Of a stretch of DNA of 64,000 nucleotides, positions 25,975 to 34,522 are shown one piece after another (position 1 is the first letter of the stretch; each line of letters begins with the position of its first letter). This DNA is from Streptomyces sp. CB01635 (GTDB lineage: Bacteria; Actinomycetota; Actinomycetes; Streptomycetales; Streptomycetaceae): positions 129,831 through 193,830 of the forward strand of contig NZ_NNBL01000004.1 in assembly GCF_002803065.1 (NCBI RefSeq), given 5' to 3'. The notes beneath the pieces are model-generated. The model ran no database searches, had not been told where the DNA came from, and saw nothing but the letters and a program-made list of their open reading frames with translations. Made by a program: the position numbers and the translations under genes.

Positions 25975-27006
25975 ATGCGACCGCGTATCCCGCTCGCCGT
26001 CACTGCCGTGGCCCTGACCTCCGTGGTGACCGGCGGCCCCGCCCTCGCGGCCGACCCGGTCCCGGCCGGGTCCGCCCCGCTCGAGCCCACCTGTGTCACC
26101 CAGTACCCCGCCGACTTCCCGATCAGCACCCGGATCCGCGGCGGCCCCACGACGTACCACCCCGGCGGCGGCTTCCACACCTGGTCCCTCGACCTCACGA
26201 ACAAGACCGATGCCGAGTGCGCCCGCATCCACCCCGTCCTCGTACTCATCGACAAGAAGCGGACGCTGGCGACGCGGCAGATCCAGCTGGAGTTCTCCGA
26301 CGGCAAGCGCCACCACCCCGTGCACTTCGAGCGGACCGAGTGGGACGAGAACGTCGGCGTCTTCGACGACGGCTTCCCCGGCTTCCGGGTGGGCCCGGGC
26401 AAGACCGTCACCGTCCGGGCCCGGCTCACGTTCACCTCCGACGCCGAGCCGAACAGCGTCGTCGCCAACGCGGCCGTCGTGCAGCGCCGGGACGACGACG
26501 GCGACTGGGTGGGGGAGTCGGGCGACTACCGGTTCACACTCACCGACGACGAGGAGGGCGAGCGGTCCGGAAGGCGCCCCGGCGAGCAGCGCGACGAACC
26601 TGACACCGGAGATGACGGCGTGCTCGAGCCCGGCCGCGACAGCGGCACCGCGAGCGCCCGTGCCACCGACGAGACCGGCCCTACCCACGGCCCTACCCAC
26701 GGACCCACCACCGGCCCCACCCGCGGACCCACCACCGGCCCCACCCGCGGACCTAGCACCGGCCCCACGGCCGGCAGCGACCCAGGCGCCGACACCAGCA
26801 CCGACGCAGACACGGGCGCAGACGCAGACACGGGCGCGGACGCAGGCATCGGGGCCGACCCCGGCGGCCTCCCCCTCACGCCCGACGAGCTCGCGCGGAC
26901 CGGGCCGCGTTCCCTGCGCGGACTCGTCCTCGTGTCCGGCGCCCTGCTCGTCGGCGGCGCGGCCCTCGTGGCGGGCTCCCGGCGGCTGCGCACCGACCGC
27001 CGGTGA
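25975..27006 (+). CDS. Secreted protein with LAxTG-like sorting signal
   Basis: A 343-residue exported protein. It has a signal peptide ending near ALA/AD (residue 27), a beta-rich globular domain to about residue 190, an acidic linker, a Thr/Pro/Gly repeat region (GPT-x-GPT units, residues 238-262) and an Asp/Ala/Gly stretch. The C-terminus has LARTG, a hydrophobic helix (LVLVSGALLVGGAALVAG) and a basic end: a sortase-dependent wall anchor. The motif LARTG fits class E sortase, one of which is encoded at 19620. The function of the globular domain is unknown. Confidence 0.82.
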   Translation: MRPRIPLAVTAVALTSVVTGGPALAADPVPAGSAPLEPTCVTQYPADFPISTRIRGGPTTYHPGGGFHTWSLDLTNKTDAECARIHPVLVLIDKKRTLATRQIQLEFSDGKRHHPVHFERTEWDENVGVFDDGFPGFRVGPGKTVTVRARLTFTSDAEPNSVVANAAVVQRRDDDGDWVGESGDYRFTLTDDEEGERSGRRPGEQRDEPDTGDDGVLEPGRDSGTASARATDETGPTHGPTHGPTTGPTRGPTTGPTRGPSTGPTAGSDPGADTSTDADTGADADTGADAGIGADPGGLPLTPDELARTGPRSLRGLVLVSGALLVGGAALVAGSRRLRTDRR

Positions 27007-27097
27007 GGGCGGATTCCGGCCACGCCGTCCGCCGCGCGCACCGCACTCCGGGACCGCCCCCGACACCCCGTTAACAAATGTCTGCGAACATCCCTGG

Positions 27098-27856
27098 GTG
27101 GATTACCCGAACGACCAGGCACCTGGCGCACCCGTACGCGCCGGCATCCCCGAGCACGGCCGCATTCCGAAGTACTACGCGGTCAAGGCCCATGTCTCCG
27201 CCCTCCTCGACGAGTTGGGCGAGGGTGAGCCGCTGCCCACCGAACGGGACCTGGCCCTGCGTTTCGAGGTGGCGCGCGAGACCGTGCGCCAGGCGCTGCG
27301 CGAGCTGCTGCTCGAAGGGCGCCTGCGCCGCCAGGGCCGGGCGACGGTCGTGGCCGGGCCCAAGCTGGAGCAGCCACTGTCGATGGCCAGCTACACCGAG
27401 GGCGTGCGCCGCCAGGGCCGCCGCCCGGGACGTACGCTCATCGGCCTCGACCGCTTCCCGTGCCCGCCCGCCCTCGCCGACGAGATCGAGGTCGAGCGGG
27501 GCGAGCCGGTGTGGCACATGGAGCGTGTGCTGCTCGCCGACGACGAGCGCGTCGGCCTGGAGAGCACCTACGTCGCCGTGGCGCGGATGCCGCGCCTGGA
27601 CGTCGACTTCGACCCGGACTCGTCCTTCTACTCGTATGTGCACGAGCGGCTCGGGATCGAGTTCGGGTCCGCCGACGAGCGCATCGAGACCGTGCTGGCC
27701 ACCCCGCGCGAGGCCCTCCTGATCGGCACGCCGCCCGCGCTGCCGATGCTTCTCATTCACCGGGTGTCGTCCGACACGAGCGGCCGGCCCACGGAAAGGG
27801 TGCGGACGCTTTACCGGGGGGACCGGTTCTCGTTCACCACGCGTTTGGGCAACTGA
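27098..27856 (+). CDS. GntR/HutC family regulator (UTRA domain)
   Basis: A 252-residue regulator. A GntR winged HTH spans residues 20-90 (LPTERDLALRFEVARETVRQ), and a UTRA ligand domain spans 105-245. The GTG at 27098 was chosen because it is the first good start after a stop-rich gap. It lies 186 bases upstream of, and in the same direction as, a probable 2-aminoethylphosphonate importer. In Salmonella the comparable phosphonate operon is also served by a GntR/UTRA protein, PhnR, so this is probably the operon's local regulator. Confidence 0.85.
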   Translation: MDYPNDQAPGAPVRAGIPEHGRIPKYYAVKAHVSALLDELGEGEPLPTERDLALRFEVARETVRQALRELLLEGRLRRQGRATVVAGPKLEQPLSMASYTEGVRRQGRRPGRTLIGLDRFPCPPALADEIEVERGEPVWHMERVLLADDERVGLESTYVAVARMPRLDVDFDPDSSFYSYVHERLGIEFGSADERIETVLATPREALLIGTPPALPMLLIHRVSSDTSGRPTERVRTLYRGDRFSFTTRLGN

Positions 27857-27873
27857 TCGCCGGGGGGTGGCAG

Positions 27874-27934
27874 TTGACCCAGTTCGGTAACGGGAATGTA
27901 ACGGGTCTAGGCCAACCTTGGGTGGCCGTTCACC
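27874..27934 (+). promoter_or_regulatory. Regulatory region of phosphonate importer: 11-nt direct repeats and palindrome
   Basis: TTGACC at 27874 may be a -35 box. GTAACGGG occurs at 27887-27894 and again at 27898-27905, exactly 11 bases (one helical turn) apart. An imperfect palindrome GGTCTAGGCC overlaps the second copy and resembles the TGGTCTAGACCA core bound by HutC-type GntR proteins. GTTCACC at 27928 matches one half of a PHO box, but a second clean half is lacking. Confidence 0.45.
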
Positions 27935-28042
27935 GTCCCGTTGCCGTGCGGACCGGCACGGGTCATCCGCCCCAAGGAGCGTGGCCGCCGTGAGAGAGAA
28001 GACCGACCCCATACCCGCCGTGTGCTTTGGAGCTGAGAGCTG

Positions 28043-29098
28043 ATGGCCAGCGGCATCCGCTTCGACAAGGTGTCCGTCGCCTACGGCTCGAACACCGTCC
28101 TCCACTCCCTCGACCTGACGGTCGAGCCCGGCGAGGTCATGGCGCTGCTCGGCCCGTCGGGCTCCGGCAAGACGACGGCCCTGCGCGCCGTCGCCGGATT
28201 CGTGCGGCCCGCGTCGGGCCGCGTCCTGATCGGCGACCGCGACGTCACGGACCTGCCGCCCCACCGGCGCGGCATCGGCATGGTCGTCCAGCAGTACGCC
28301 CTGTTCCCGCACCTGCGCGTGGAGGACAACGTCGCCTTCGGCCTGAAGGCCCAGAAGGTCGCCAAGGCCGAGATCCCCGCCCGGGTCACCGAGGCCCTCG
28401 AGATGACCGGCATGGCGTCCTACGCGAAGCGCTACCCGCGCGAGCTGTCCGGCGGACAGCAGCAGCGGGTGGCCATCGCACGGGCCCTCGCCATCCGGCC
28501 CGGGGTGCTCCTGCTCGACGAGCCGCTGTCCGCGCTCGACGCGCAGCTGCGCTCCGGCATGCTGGCCGAACTGGCCCGCCTGCACCGCGAACTGCCCGAC
28601 GTGTCGATCCTCTACGTCACCCACGACCAGGTCGAGGCACTCACCCTCGCCGACCGGATCGCGGTCATGGACAAGGCGCGGCTCCAGGACTGCGGGACCC
28701 CGCAGGAGCTGTACCGCAGGCCCCGCACCGAGTTCACCGCGTCCTTCGTGGGCAACGCCAACCTCCTTCCCGTACAGGTGGGTTCGGGTTCGGTGTCCTT
28801 CGCCGGCGCCCAGCTGAAGGTGCCCACAGGCGACGTCGCCTCCGGGGTGTCCGCCACCCTGTGCGTGCGCCCCCACCTCGTCGGACTCGGCGACGGGCCC
28901 AACGCCCTCACCGGCTCCGTGTCCGAGGTCCAGTGGCGCGGCTCCACCCACCGCCTGTACGTCGACGTGGACGGGCACCGGCTCAAGGCCGACCTGCGCG
29001 AACTGCGCACCCCGCCCGCGCTCGGCGACGAGGTCACCGTGCACTTCGCACCCGAGGACGCGGTGCTGCTCTCGGCCGGGGTGAGCAAGGATGGCTAG
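28043..29098 (+). CDS. ABC importer ATPase, probable 2-aminoethylphosphonate system
   Basis: A 351-residue ATPase of the spermidine/iron/phosphonate importer class. It has Walker A GPSGSGKT (residues 34-41), Q-loop VVQQYALFPHL, signature LSGGQQQR, Walker B VLLLDEP and a C-terminal TOBE-like regulatory domain (from about 240). It is first in a four-gene import operon after a GntR regulator; its end overlaps the first permease. The layout ATPase, two permeases, binding protein resembles PhnSTUV-type 2-aminoethylphosphonate importers; iron or thiamine uptake is a possible alternative. Confidence 0.82.
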   Translation: MASGIRFDKVSVAYGSNTVLHSLDLTVEPGEVMALLGPSGSGKTTALRAVAGFVRPASGRVLIGDRDVTDLPPHRRGIGMVVQQYALFPHLRVEDNVAFGLKAQKVAKAEIPARVTEALEMTGMASYAKRYPRELSGGQQQRVAIARALAIRPGVLLLDEPLSALDAQLRSGMLAELARLHRELPDVSILYVTHDQVEALTLADRIAVMDKARLQDCGTPQELYRRPRTEFTASFVGNANLLPVQVGSGSVSFAGAQLKVPTGDVASGVSATLCVRPHLVGLGDGPNALTGSVSEVQWRGSTHRLYVDVDGHRLKADLRELRTPPALGDEVTVHFAPEDAVLLSAGVSKDG

Positions 29099-29963
29099 CG
29101 CCACGCTGAGCACGCCGGTGAGCAAGGCCACGAAGCCCCGCAAGGGAACGCCGAAGTGGGTGTGGGCGCTGCCGCCCGTCGCCGTACTCGCCCTCGTGTT
29201 CCTCTACCCGCTCGCCCTCGTCGTGCAGCAGTCCGTGCAGCCCGACACCGGCGGCACCTCCCTCGAGCCGTACGCCGACGTCTTCGCGTCGTCCGCGTTC
29301 CGGGAGGCACTCGGCACGACGGTGTGGCTGGCGGTCGGGGCGACCGTCGGATGCCTCGTGCTCGGGTTCGCGCTCGCGCTCGTCATCGCGTTCGTCCCGT
29401 TCCCCGGCGGGAAGGCCGTCGCCAAGTTCATCGACGTGTTCCTCTCCTTCCCGTCCTTCCTCATCACCCTCGCGCTGCTCTTCGTCTACGGCTCCGTGGG
29501 CATGGCCAACGGACTGTGGACGGACGTCACGGGCGCCGCCTCCGGGCCCTTCCAGTTCCTCACCACCCCGTGGGGCGTGCTCCTCGCCGAGATCACGTAC
29601 TTCACACCGTTCGTGATGCGGCCCCTGCTCGCCGCGTTCTCGCAGATCGAGACCGCGCAGCTGGAGGTGGCGTCCTCCCTGGGCGCGAAGCCCGCCCGCA
29701 TCGTGCGGCAGGTCATCCTGCCCGAGGCGCTGCCCGCGCTCGCCGCCGGCGGCAGCCTCGTCCTGGTCATGTGCCTCAACGAGTTCGGCATCGTGCTCTT
29801 CACCGGCGCCAAGGGCGTCACCACGCTCCCGATGCTCGTGTACAGCAAGGCGATCCTCGAGTCCGACTACCCGGGCGCGTGCGTGGTCGCCGTCGTCAAC
29901 GTCCTGATCTCCGTGGGCCTCTACGGCCTCTACCGGGTGGTGAGCCGCCGTGCTGGTGCATAG
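29091..29963 (+). CDS. ABC importer permease 1, probable 2-aminoethylphosphonate system
   Basis: A 290-residue inner-membrane subunit with six predicted helices. The EAA loop that contacts the ATPase reads EVASSLGAKPARIVRQVILP. It overlaps the ATPase gene by eight bases and the second permease by 14, so all are translationally linked. In the family this subunit and permease 2 make the transport channel. Confidence 0.82.
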   Translation: MASATLSTPVSKATKPRKGTPKWVWALPPVAVLALVFLYPLALVVQQSVQPDTGGTSLEPYADVFASSAFREALGTTVWLAVGATVGCLVLGFALALVIAFVPFPGGKAVAKFIDVFLSFPSFLITLALLFVYGSVGMANGLWTDVTGAASGPFQFLTTPWGVLLAEITYFTPFVMRPLLAAFSQIETAQLEVASSLGAKPARIVRQVILPEALPALAAGGSLVLVMCLNEFGIVLFTGAKGVTTLPMLVYSKAILESDYPGACVVAVVNVLISVGLYGLYRVVSRRAGA

Positions 29964-30747
29964 CCGTAAGGGCAAGTGGGCCACCTGGGTCCTCTTCTTC
30001 GCCCTCTTCCTGCCTCTGTTCGCGCTGCCGCTGCTCGTCATCGTCGCCGCGTCGTTCGCCACGAACTGGTCGAGCGCCCTTCCGACCGGATTCACCGGTG
30101 GCCACTACCAGGCCGCCACCAGCGGCGCGTCCCTCCAGGCGCTGACCACCAGCCTGGTCACCGCCGTCAGCGCCAGCCTCCTCGCCCTCCTGATCGGCAC
30201 CTGGGCCGCGCTCGCGGCCGCCGCGCTCAAGAAGGGCGGCCGCAGGGTGCTGGACGCCCTGTTCATGCTGCCGGTCGCCGTACCGTCCGTCGTGGTCGGC
30301 CTCGCCGTGCTCGTCGCGTTCTCCAAGCCGCCGATGGTGCTCAACGGCACCCGCTGGATCGTCATCCTGGCGCACACGATTCTTGTCACGGCGTTCGCCT
30401 ATCAGTCGGTTTCGGCCGCGATCGTACGACTTGACCCCGCGTACGAACAGGCCGCAGCGTCACTCGGCGCCCGCCCCTCGTACGTCCTGTGGAAGGTCAA
30501 GCTGCCCCTCCTGCTGCCGTCGCTGAACGCGGCCGCGGGACTCTGCTTCGCCCTGTCCATGGGCGAGCTGAGCGCCACGATGATGCTCTACCCGCCGGAC
30601 TGGATGCCGCTGCCCGTGCAGATCTACGCGATCACCGACCGCGGCTCCCTGTTCACCGGATCGGCGATCTCCGTGATCCTCATGGCGACGACGCTGCTCG
30701 TCCTGCTGCTCGTCTCGCGGATCCGCACCAAAGCCTCTTACCGCTGA
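29950..30747 (+). CDS. ABC importer permease 2, probable 2-aminoethylphosphonate system
   Basis: A 265-residue permease with six predicted helices and an EAA loop QAAASLGARPSYVLWKVKLP. The GTG start lies within the end of permease 1. It is followed 39 bases later by the binding-protein gene, which has its own AAGGAG site. It pairs with permease 1 in the membrane. Confidence 0.82.
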   Translation: MLVHSRKGKWATWVLFFALFLPLFALPLLVIVAASFATNWSSALPTGFTGGHYQAATSGASLQALTTSLVTAVSASLLALLIGTWAALAAAALKKGGRRVLDALFMLPVAVPSVVVGLAVLVAFSKPPMVLNGTRWIVILAHTILVTAFAYQSVSAAIVRLDPAYEQAAASLGARPSYVLWKVKLPLLLPSLNAAAGLCFALSMGELSATMMLYPPDWMPLPVQIYAITDRGSLFTGSAISVILMATTLLVLLLVSRIRTKASYR

Positions 30748-30786
30748 CCCCCGACACCCACATCGCTGCAAGGAGTTCACCTCGCC

Positions 30787-31848
30787 ATGCGCAGAAACAT
30801 GCTCAAGCCGATCGCCGCCGTCACCGGAAGCCTCGCCCTCGCCGCCACCCTCTCCGCCTGCGGCGGCAACTCCGCCGCCTCCGACGAGAAGTCCGTCACC
30901 GTGTACAGCGCGGACGGCCTCAAGGGCGAGAACGGCGACGGCTGGTACGACCAGGTCTTCAAGGACTTCACGAAGAAGACCGGCATCAAGGTCGAGTACG
31001 TCGAGGGCGGCTCCGGCGAGATGGTGCAGCGCGCCGCCCGCGAGAAGTCGAACACCCAGGCCGACGTCATCGTGACGCTCCCGCCGTTCATCCAGCAGGC
31101 CGACGGCAAGGGCCTCCTGGCGAAGTACACACCCCAGGGCGCCGACCAGGTCGACGGGGCCGACAAGGCCGCCGACGGCACCTGGACCTCCGTCGTCAAC
31201 AACTACTTCGGCTTCGTCTACAACAAGAAGGACCTGAAGACGGCGCCCACCACGTGGGACGAACTGCTCGACGGCAAGTACAAGAACAAGCTCCAGTACT
31301 CCACGCCCGGCGTCGCCGGCGACGGCACCGCCGTGGTCGTCAAGGCCATGCACGACTTCGGCGGCAAGAAGCCCGCCATGGACTACCTGAAGAAGCTCCA
31401 GGCCAACAACGTCGGCCCGTCCGCCTCCACCGGCAAGCTCGCCCCCAAGGTCGACAAGGGCGAACTCCTCGTCGCCAACGGCGATGTGCAGATGAGCTTC
31501 GCGCAGTCCAAGACCATGCCGAACCTCGGCCTGTGGTTCCCGAAGAAGGCCGGCGGCAAGCCGACCTCGTTCGCCCTGCCCTACGCCGGCGGCCTCGTGA
31601 AGAACGCCCCGCACAGCGAGAACGGCAAGAAGCTCCTCGACTTCATGCTGTCCACCAAGGCGCAGCAGCAGGTCAGCTCCATCGGCGGCGGCTTCTCCGC
31701 GCGCAAGGACGTCAAGGCCACCGACGAGAACGCCATCGCCCTCTCCAAGGTGATGGACGGCGTCGAGATCTTCGAGCCCGACTGGAACGACATCGACAAG
31801 AACCTCCAGACGTACGTGGAGGACTGGAAGTCGGCGACCGGCAGCTGA
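30787..31848 (+). CDS. Solute-binding lipoprotein, probable 2-aminoethylphosphonate system
   Basis: A 353-residue extracellular binding protein. The signal peptide ends in a lipobox LSACGG, so the mature protein starts with a lipid-modified Cys near residue 26. The fold is the iron/phosphonate/thiamine class (type 2): VTVYSADGLKGENGDGWYDQ, VVNNYFGFVYNKKDL, and a hinge region around GDVQMSFAQSK. Its presence with a UTRA regulator and a phosphatase supports an organophosphonate substrate, but the ligand cannot be read from sequence. Confidence 0.82.
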   Translation: MRRNMLKPIAAVTGSLALAATLSACGGNSAASDEKSVTVYSADGLKGENGDGWYDQVFKDFTKKTGIKVEYVEGGSGEMVQRAAREKSNTQADVIVTLPPFIQQADGKGLLAKYTPQGADQVDGADKAADGTWTSVVNNYFGFVYNKKDLKTAPTTWDELLDGKYKNKLQYSTPGVAGDGTAVVVKAMHDFGGKKPAMDYLKKLQANNVGPSASTGKLAPKVDKGELLVANGDVQMSFAQSKTMPNLGLWFPKKAGGKPTSFALPYAGGLVKNAPHSENGKKLLDFMLSTKAQQQVSSIGGGFSARKDVKATDENAIALSKVMDGVEIFEPDWNDIDKNLQTYVEDWKSATGS

Positions 31849-31988
31849 CCTGCCGCCGCTCACGCAAGGCTCGACGGGGCCAAGATCAGCATGTCCTGAT
31901 TAGGCTGGGGGCCGTCGGCACAGAGTGGTCCCGGCGCCCCAGCTATTTCTTGACCCCAGTGTTTTCTTGTATGGCAGGAGACCGGCAC

Positions 31989-32768
31989 ATGGCAGAGCGC
32001 AAGCCCATCGATTCGTGGCTCACCGACATGGACGGTGTGCTCATCCACGAGGGCGTGCCGATCCCCGGCGCCGATGCCTTCGTCAAGAAGCTCCGCGAGT
32101 CGGGCAAGCCCTTCCTGGTGCTGACGAACAACTCGATCTACACCGCCCGCGACCTCCAGGCCCGGCTGACCCGCATGGGCCTGGAGGTGCCGGTCGAGAA
32201 CATCTGGACGTCGGCGCTGGCCACCGCCAAGTTCCTCGACGACCAGCGCCCCGGCGGCACGGCGTACGTCATCGGCGAGGCCGGCCTGACGACGGCGCTG
32301 CACGACATCGGGTACGTCCTCACCGACCACGACCCGGACTACGTGGTTCTCGGCGAAACGCGCACCTATTCGTTCGAGGCCATGACGAAGGCCGTCCGCC
32401 TGATCAACAACGGCGCCCGCTTCATCTGCACCAACCCGGACGAGACCGGCCCCTCCACCGAGGGCCCGCTGCCCGCCACCGGCGCCGTCGCCGCGCTGAT
32501 CACCAAGGCGACCGGCAAGCAGCCCTACTTCGCGGGCAAGCCGAACCCGCTGATGATGCGCACCGGCCTGAACGCGATCGGGGCGCACTCGGAGAGCAGC
32601 GCCATGATCGGCGACCGCATGGACACCGACGTCCTCGCGGGCCTCGAGGCCGGGATGAAGACCTTCCTCGTCCTGACCGGGCTGACCGGCAGGGCCGACA
32701 TCGACCGTTATCCCTTCCGGCCTTCCGAGGTCGTCAATTCCATCGCTGACCTGGTCGAACTCGTCTGA
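31989..32768 (+). CDS. HAD-IIA family phosphatase (NagD-like)
   Basis: A 259-residue HAD phosphatase. Motif I is DMDGVLIHEG with the nucleophile Asp, motif II LTNNS, motif III lysine in AGKPNPLM and motif IV IGDRMDTD; a C2 cap lies between II and III. The ATG at 31989 is used since motif I then falls at residue 13. It sits 140 bases after the binding-protein gene. It is not phosphonoacetaldehyde hydrolase (PhnX, a different HAD subclass), so it may dephosphorylate a product of the imported compound, or simply be a NagD-type house-cleaning enzyme. Confidence 0.85.
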   Translation: MAERKPIDSWLTDMDGVLIHEGVPIPGADAFVKKLRESGKPFLVLTNNSIYTARDLQARLTRMGLEVPVENIWTSALATAKFLDDQRPGGTAYVIGEAGLTTALHDIGYVLTDHDPDYVVLGETRTYSFEAMTKAVRLINNGARFICTNPDETGPSTEGPLPATGAVAALITKATGKQPYFAGKPNPLMMRTGLNAIGAHSESSAMIGDRMDTDVLAGLEAGMKTFLVLTGLTGRADIDRYPFRPSEVVNSIADLVELV

Positions 32769-32854
32769 TCCCGCTCCCGGGGCGGCCTTCTCCGGCGGCC
32801 CCGGGATGCGGATCGGGCCTGCGCGCGTGACCCTTCCAATACAGGAGGTTCACA

Positions 32855-33427
32855 ATGCGTAGAGAGATGTTCGCTCTCCGTGCCATAGGGGCGGCGGCCG
32901 TTCTGGTGACACTGCCCGTCGCCGCCGCCCACGCGGAGGGCGGGGAATCCGACGGATCCACAGGTTCCATAACCGTCACCCCGTACGCCCCCGCCCCGGG
33001 GACCCAGGTCGACCTCAGGGTCTCCGGTTGCAAGGATTCCAGGGGCAAGGTCTACTCGGACGCCTTCGAGACGCCCGGCGACCTCGCCCGGTCCGCCGAC
33101 CAGCCCACCCTGACGACGCAGGCCCGCATCCGCTCGTCAGCGACGCCCGGGGTCTACGAGGTCAAAGTGACCTGCGACGGCGCCGACGACAAGGTCAGGG
33201 GCAGCGTCCAGGTCCTGCAGCCGGGCCGGCCCACGCCGACCCCCACCGCGGCCGTGCACGCGGGCGGCGGCGGGACCGCGCAGGTCGCCGCGGCCCACAC
33301 CACCGAGATCGCCGGTGTGCGCGGGGAGGGCCCCGGCACCCGGCACGCGGTGATCGGCCTGGTGCTCGCGGCGGTCGCGGCTGTGGCCGTGGCCTTCCGC
33401 AGCGTCCGCCGGCGTCGCTCCGACTGA
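32855..33427 (+). CDS. Secreted, C-terminally anchored protein
   Basis: A 190-residue exported protein with a signal peptide ending AAAHA/EG near residue 28, an Ig-like beta domain (ITVTPYAPAPGTQVDLRVSG), a Pro/Thr linker, and a C-terminal membrane helix with a basic end (AVIGLVLAAVAAVAVAFRSV). No LPxTG-like motif precedes the helix, so it is probably membrane-held. It is followed 13 bases later by a class F sortase, the usual pairing in Streptomyces. AGGAGG lies eight bases before the ATG. Confidence 0.78.
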   Translation: MRREMFALRAIGAAAVLVTLPVAAAHAEGGESDGSTGSITVTPYAPAPGTQVDLRVSGCKDSRGKVYSDAFETPGDLARSADQPTLTTQARIRSSATPGVYEVKVTCDGADDKVRGSVQVLQPGRPTPTPTAAVHAGGGGTAQVAAAHTTEIAGVRGEGPGTRHAVIGLVLAAVAAVAVAFRSVRRRRSD

Positions 33428-33440
33428 GCGGGGGCCGATC

Positions 33441-34127
33441 ATGGCTGACGGCGAACGACCTCATGGCAACGGGCGGCTCGTGACCGGAGTGGCCTGGGCC
33501 GTACTGCTGCTCGGCCTGTGGGTGTGGGGCCGCGAAGTCACCGACTTCCACGGCCTGTCCGCGCCCACGACCGGCGACGCGGCCGCAGTGGGACGGCCGC
33601 TCGGCATCGAACTGCCGCCCGCGCACAAGCCGATGTCGATGTCCGGCGCGAAGCCGCAGAGCATCGACGTCTCCGCACTGAAGATCGAGGCGCCGGTGAC
33701 GGTCAGCGGCCTCGACGGGGCCGGCGCGATAGACCCGCCGCCCTTCTCGGAGGCAGGTGTCGTCGGCTGGTACGGCGGCGGCGCGAAGCCGGGCGAGCGC
33801 GGCACGGCCCTGCTCGTCGGGCACGTCGACACGGACACCCGGCCCGCCGTCTTCTACCACCTCAGCTCGGCCAAGCCGGGCGACAAGGTGCGGGTAGGGC
33901 GGGACGACGGCTCCGTCGCCGAGTTCACCGTCGACGACGTGCAGGTCTTCAGCCGCGCGCGGTTCGACGCGAAGAAGGCGTACGGGCAGCGGCAGTCCGA
34001 CCGGGCCGAGCTGCGACTGATCACGTGCGGCGGCTCCTTCGACCGGGCGTCGCACACCTACACCGCCAACGTGGTCGTGTCCGCGTACCTCACCGGAGTG
34101 ACCAACGCGCCCGCGTCCGTGAGCTGA
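33441..34127 (+). CDS. Class F sortase
   Basis: A 228-residue sortase with one N-terminal membrane helix (residues 15-32) and the sortase domain from about 70. Catalytic His in LLVGHVDTD near 127 and Cys in LITCGGSFD near 195 are clear; the family arginine is not obvious by eye in the ANVVVSAYL segment. Class F enzymes of actinobacteria have few proven substrates. Its neighbour at 32855 is co-transcribed but lacks a clear sorting motif. Confidence 0.85.
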   Translation: MADGERPHGNGRLVTGVAWAVLLLGLWVWGREVTDFHGLSAPTTGDAAAVGRPLGIELPPAHKPMSMSGAKPQSIDVSALKIEAPVTVSGLDGAGAIDPPPFSEAGVVGWYGGGAKPGERGTALLVGHVDTDTRPAVFYHLSSAKPGDKVRVGRDDGSVAEFTVDDVQVFSRARFDAKKAYGQRQSDRAELRLITCGGSFDRASHTYTANVVVSAYLTGVTNAPASVS

Positions 34128-34522
34128 CAGGGGCAACGACGCCGGCAACACCGACAGCGCGGACAACCTGGCCCGGCCGGCGACCCGCTCCCCCCGGGGA
34201 GCCGCCTGGCCGGGCTGGTCCTCGACCGCGCGCGCTCGGGCCTGCGGGAGTAACCCGGCGTCGGCGCGGGAGGTCGGGAGAGAGACCTGCCCTCTCGGAG
34301 AGGTGGTGCCGGCGAGGGCTCGGGCCGCTCACGACGACTGTAGAGCGGATGGGCGACGTGGCCTAGAGGCTGTTCGACGCCAAGTCCGGATGTGCTCGCT
34401 CACCTGGTGAACACCGAACACGGGGGCTGTAACAGGTAGTTGACGAACCCTGTCCGCCCTCGTGGTCGCGGCGGCCCGTATGCCAGGATTGAGAGTCGTA
34501 CAGGGCACCCAAGGGGGAGTGG
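34128..34522. other. Intergenic region before cslZ
   Basis: About 395 bases without a convincing gene. A short inverted repeat (CCTCTC/GAGAGG) lies near 34296-34307 and a TTGACG near 34439, but no well-spaced -10 box follows. It should contain the cslZ promoter, which I cannot place with confidence. Confidence 0.5.

Noticed and set aside
27920..27950. A full PHO box before the phosphonate importer.
   Set aside because: Only one GTTCACC half is convincing; the next unit (GTTGCCG) is off consensus and spaced by 12 rather than 11 bases.
28043..31848. Assigning the importer firmly to iron or thiamine uptake because of ATPase and binding-protein class.
   Set aside because: The adjacent GntR/UTRA regulator favours an organophosphonate substrate; no iron-box or thiamine riboswitch was seen.
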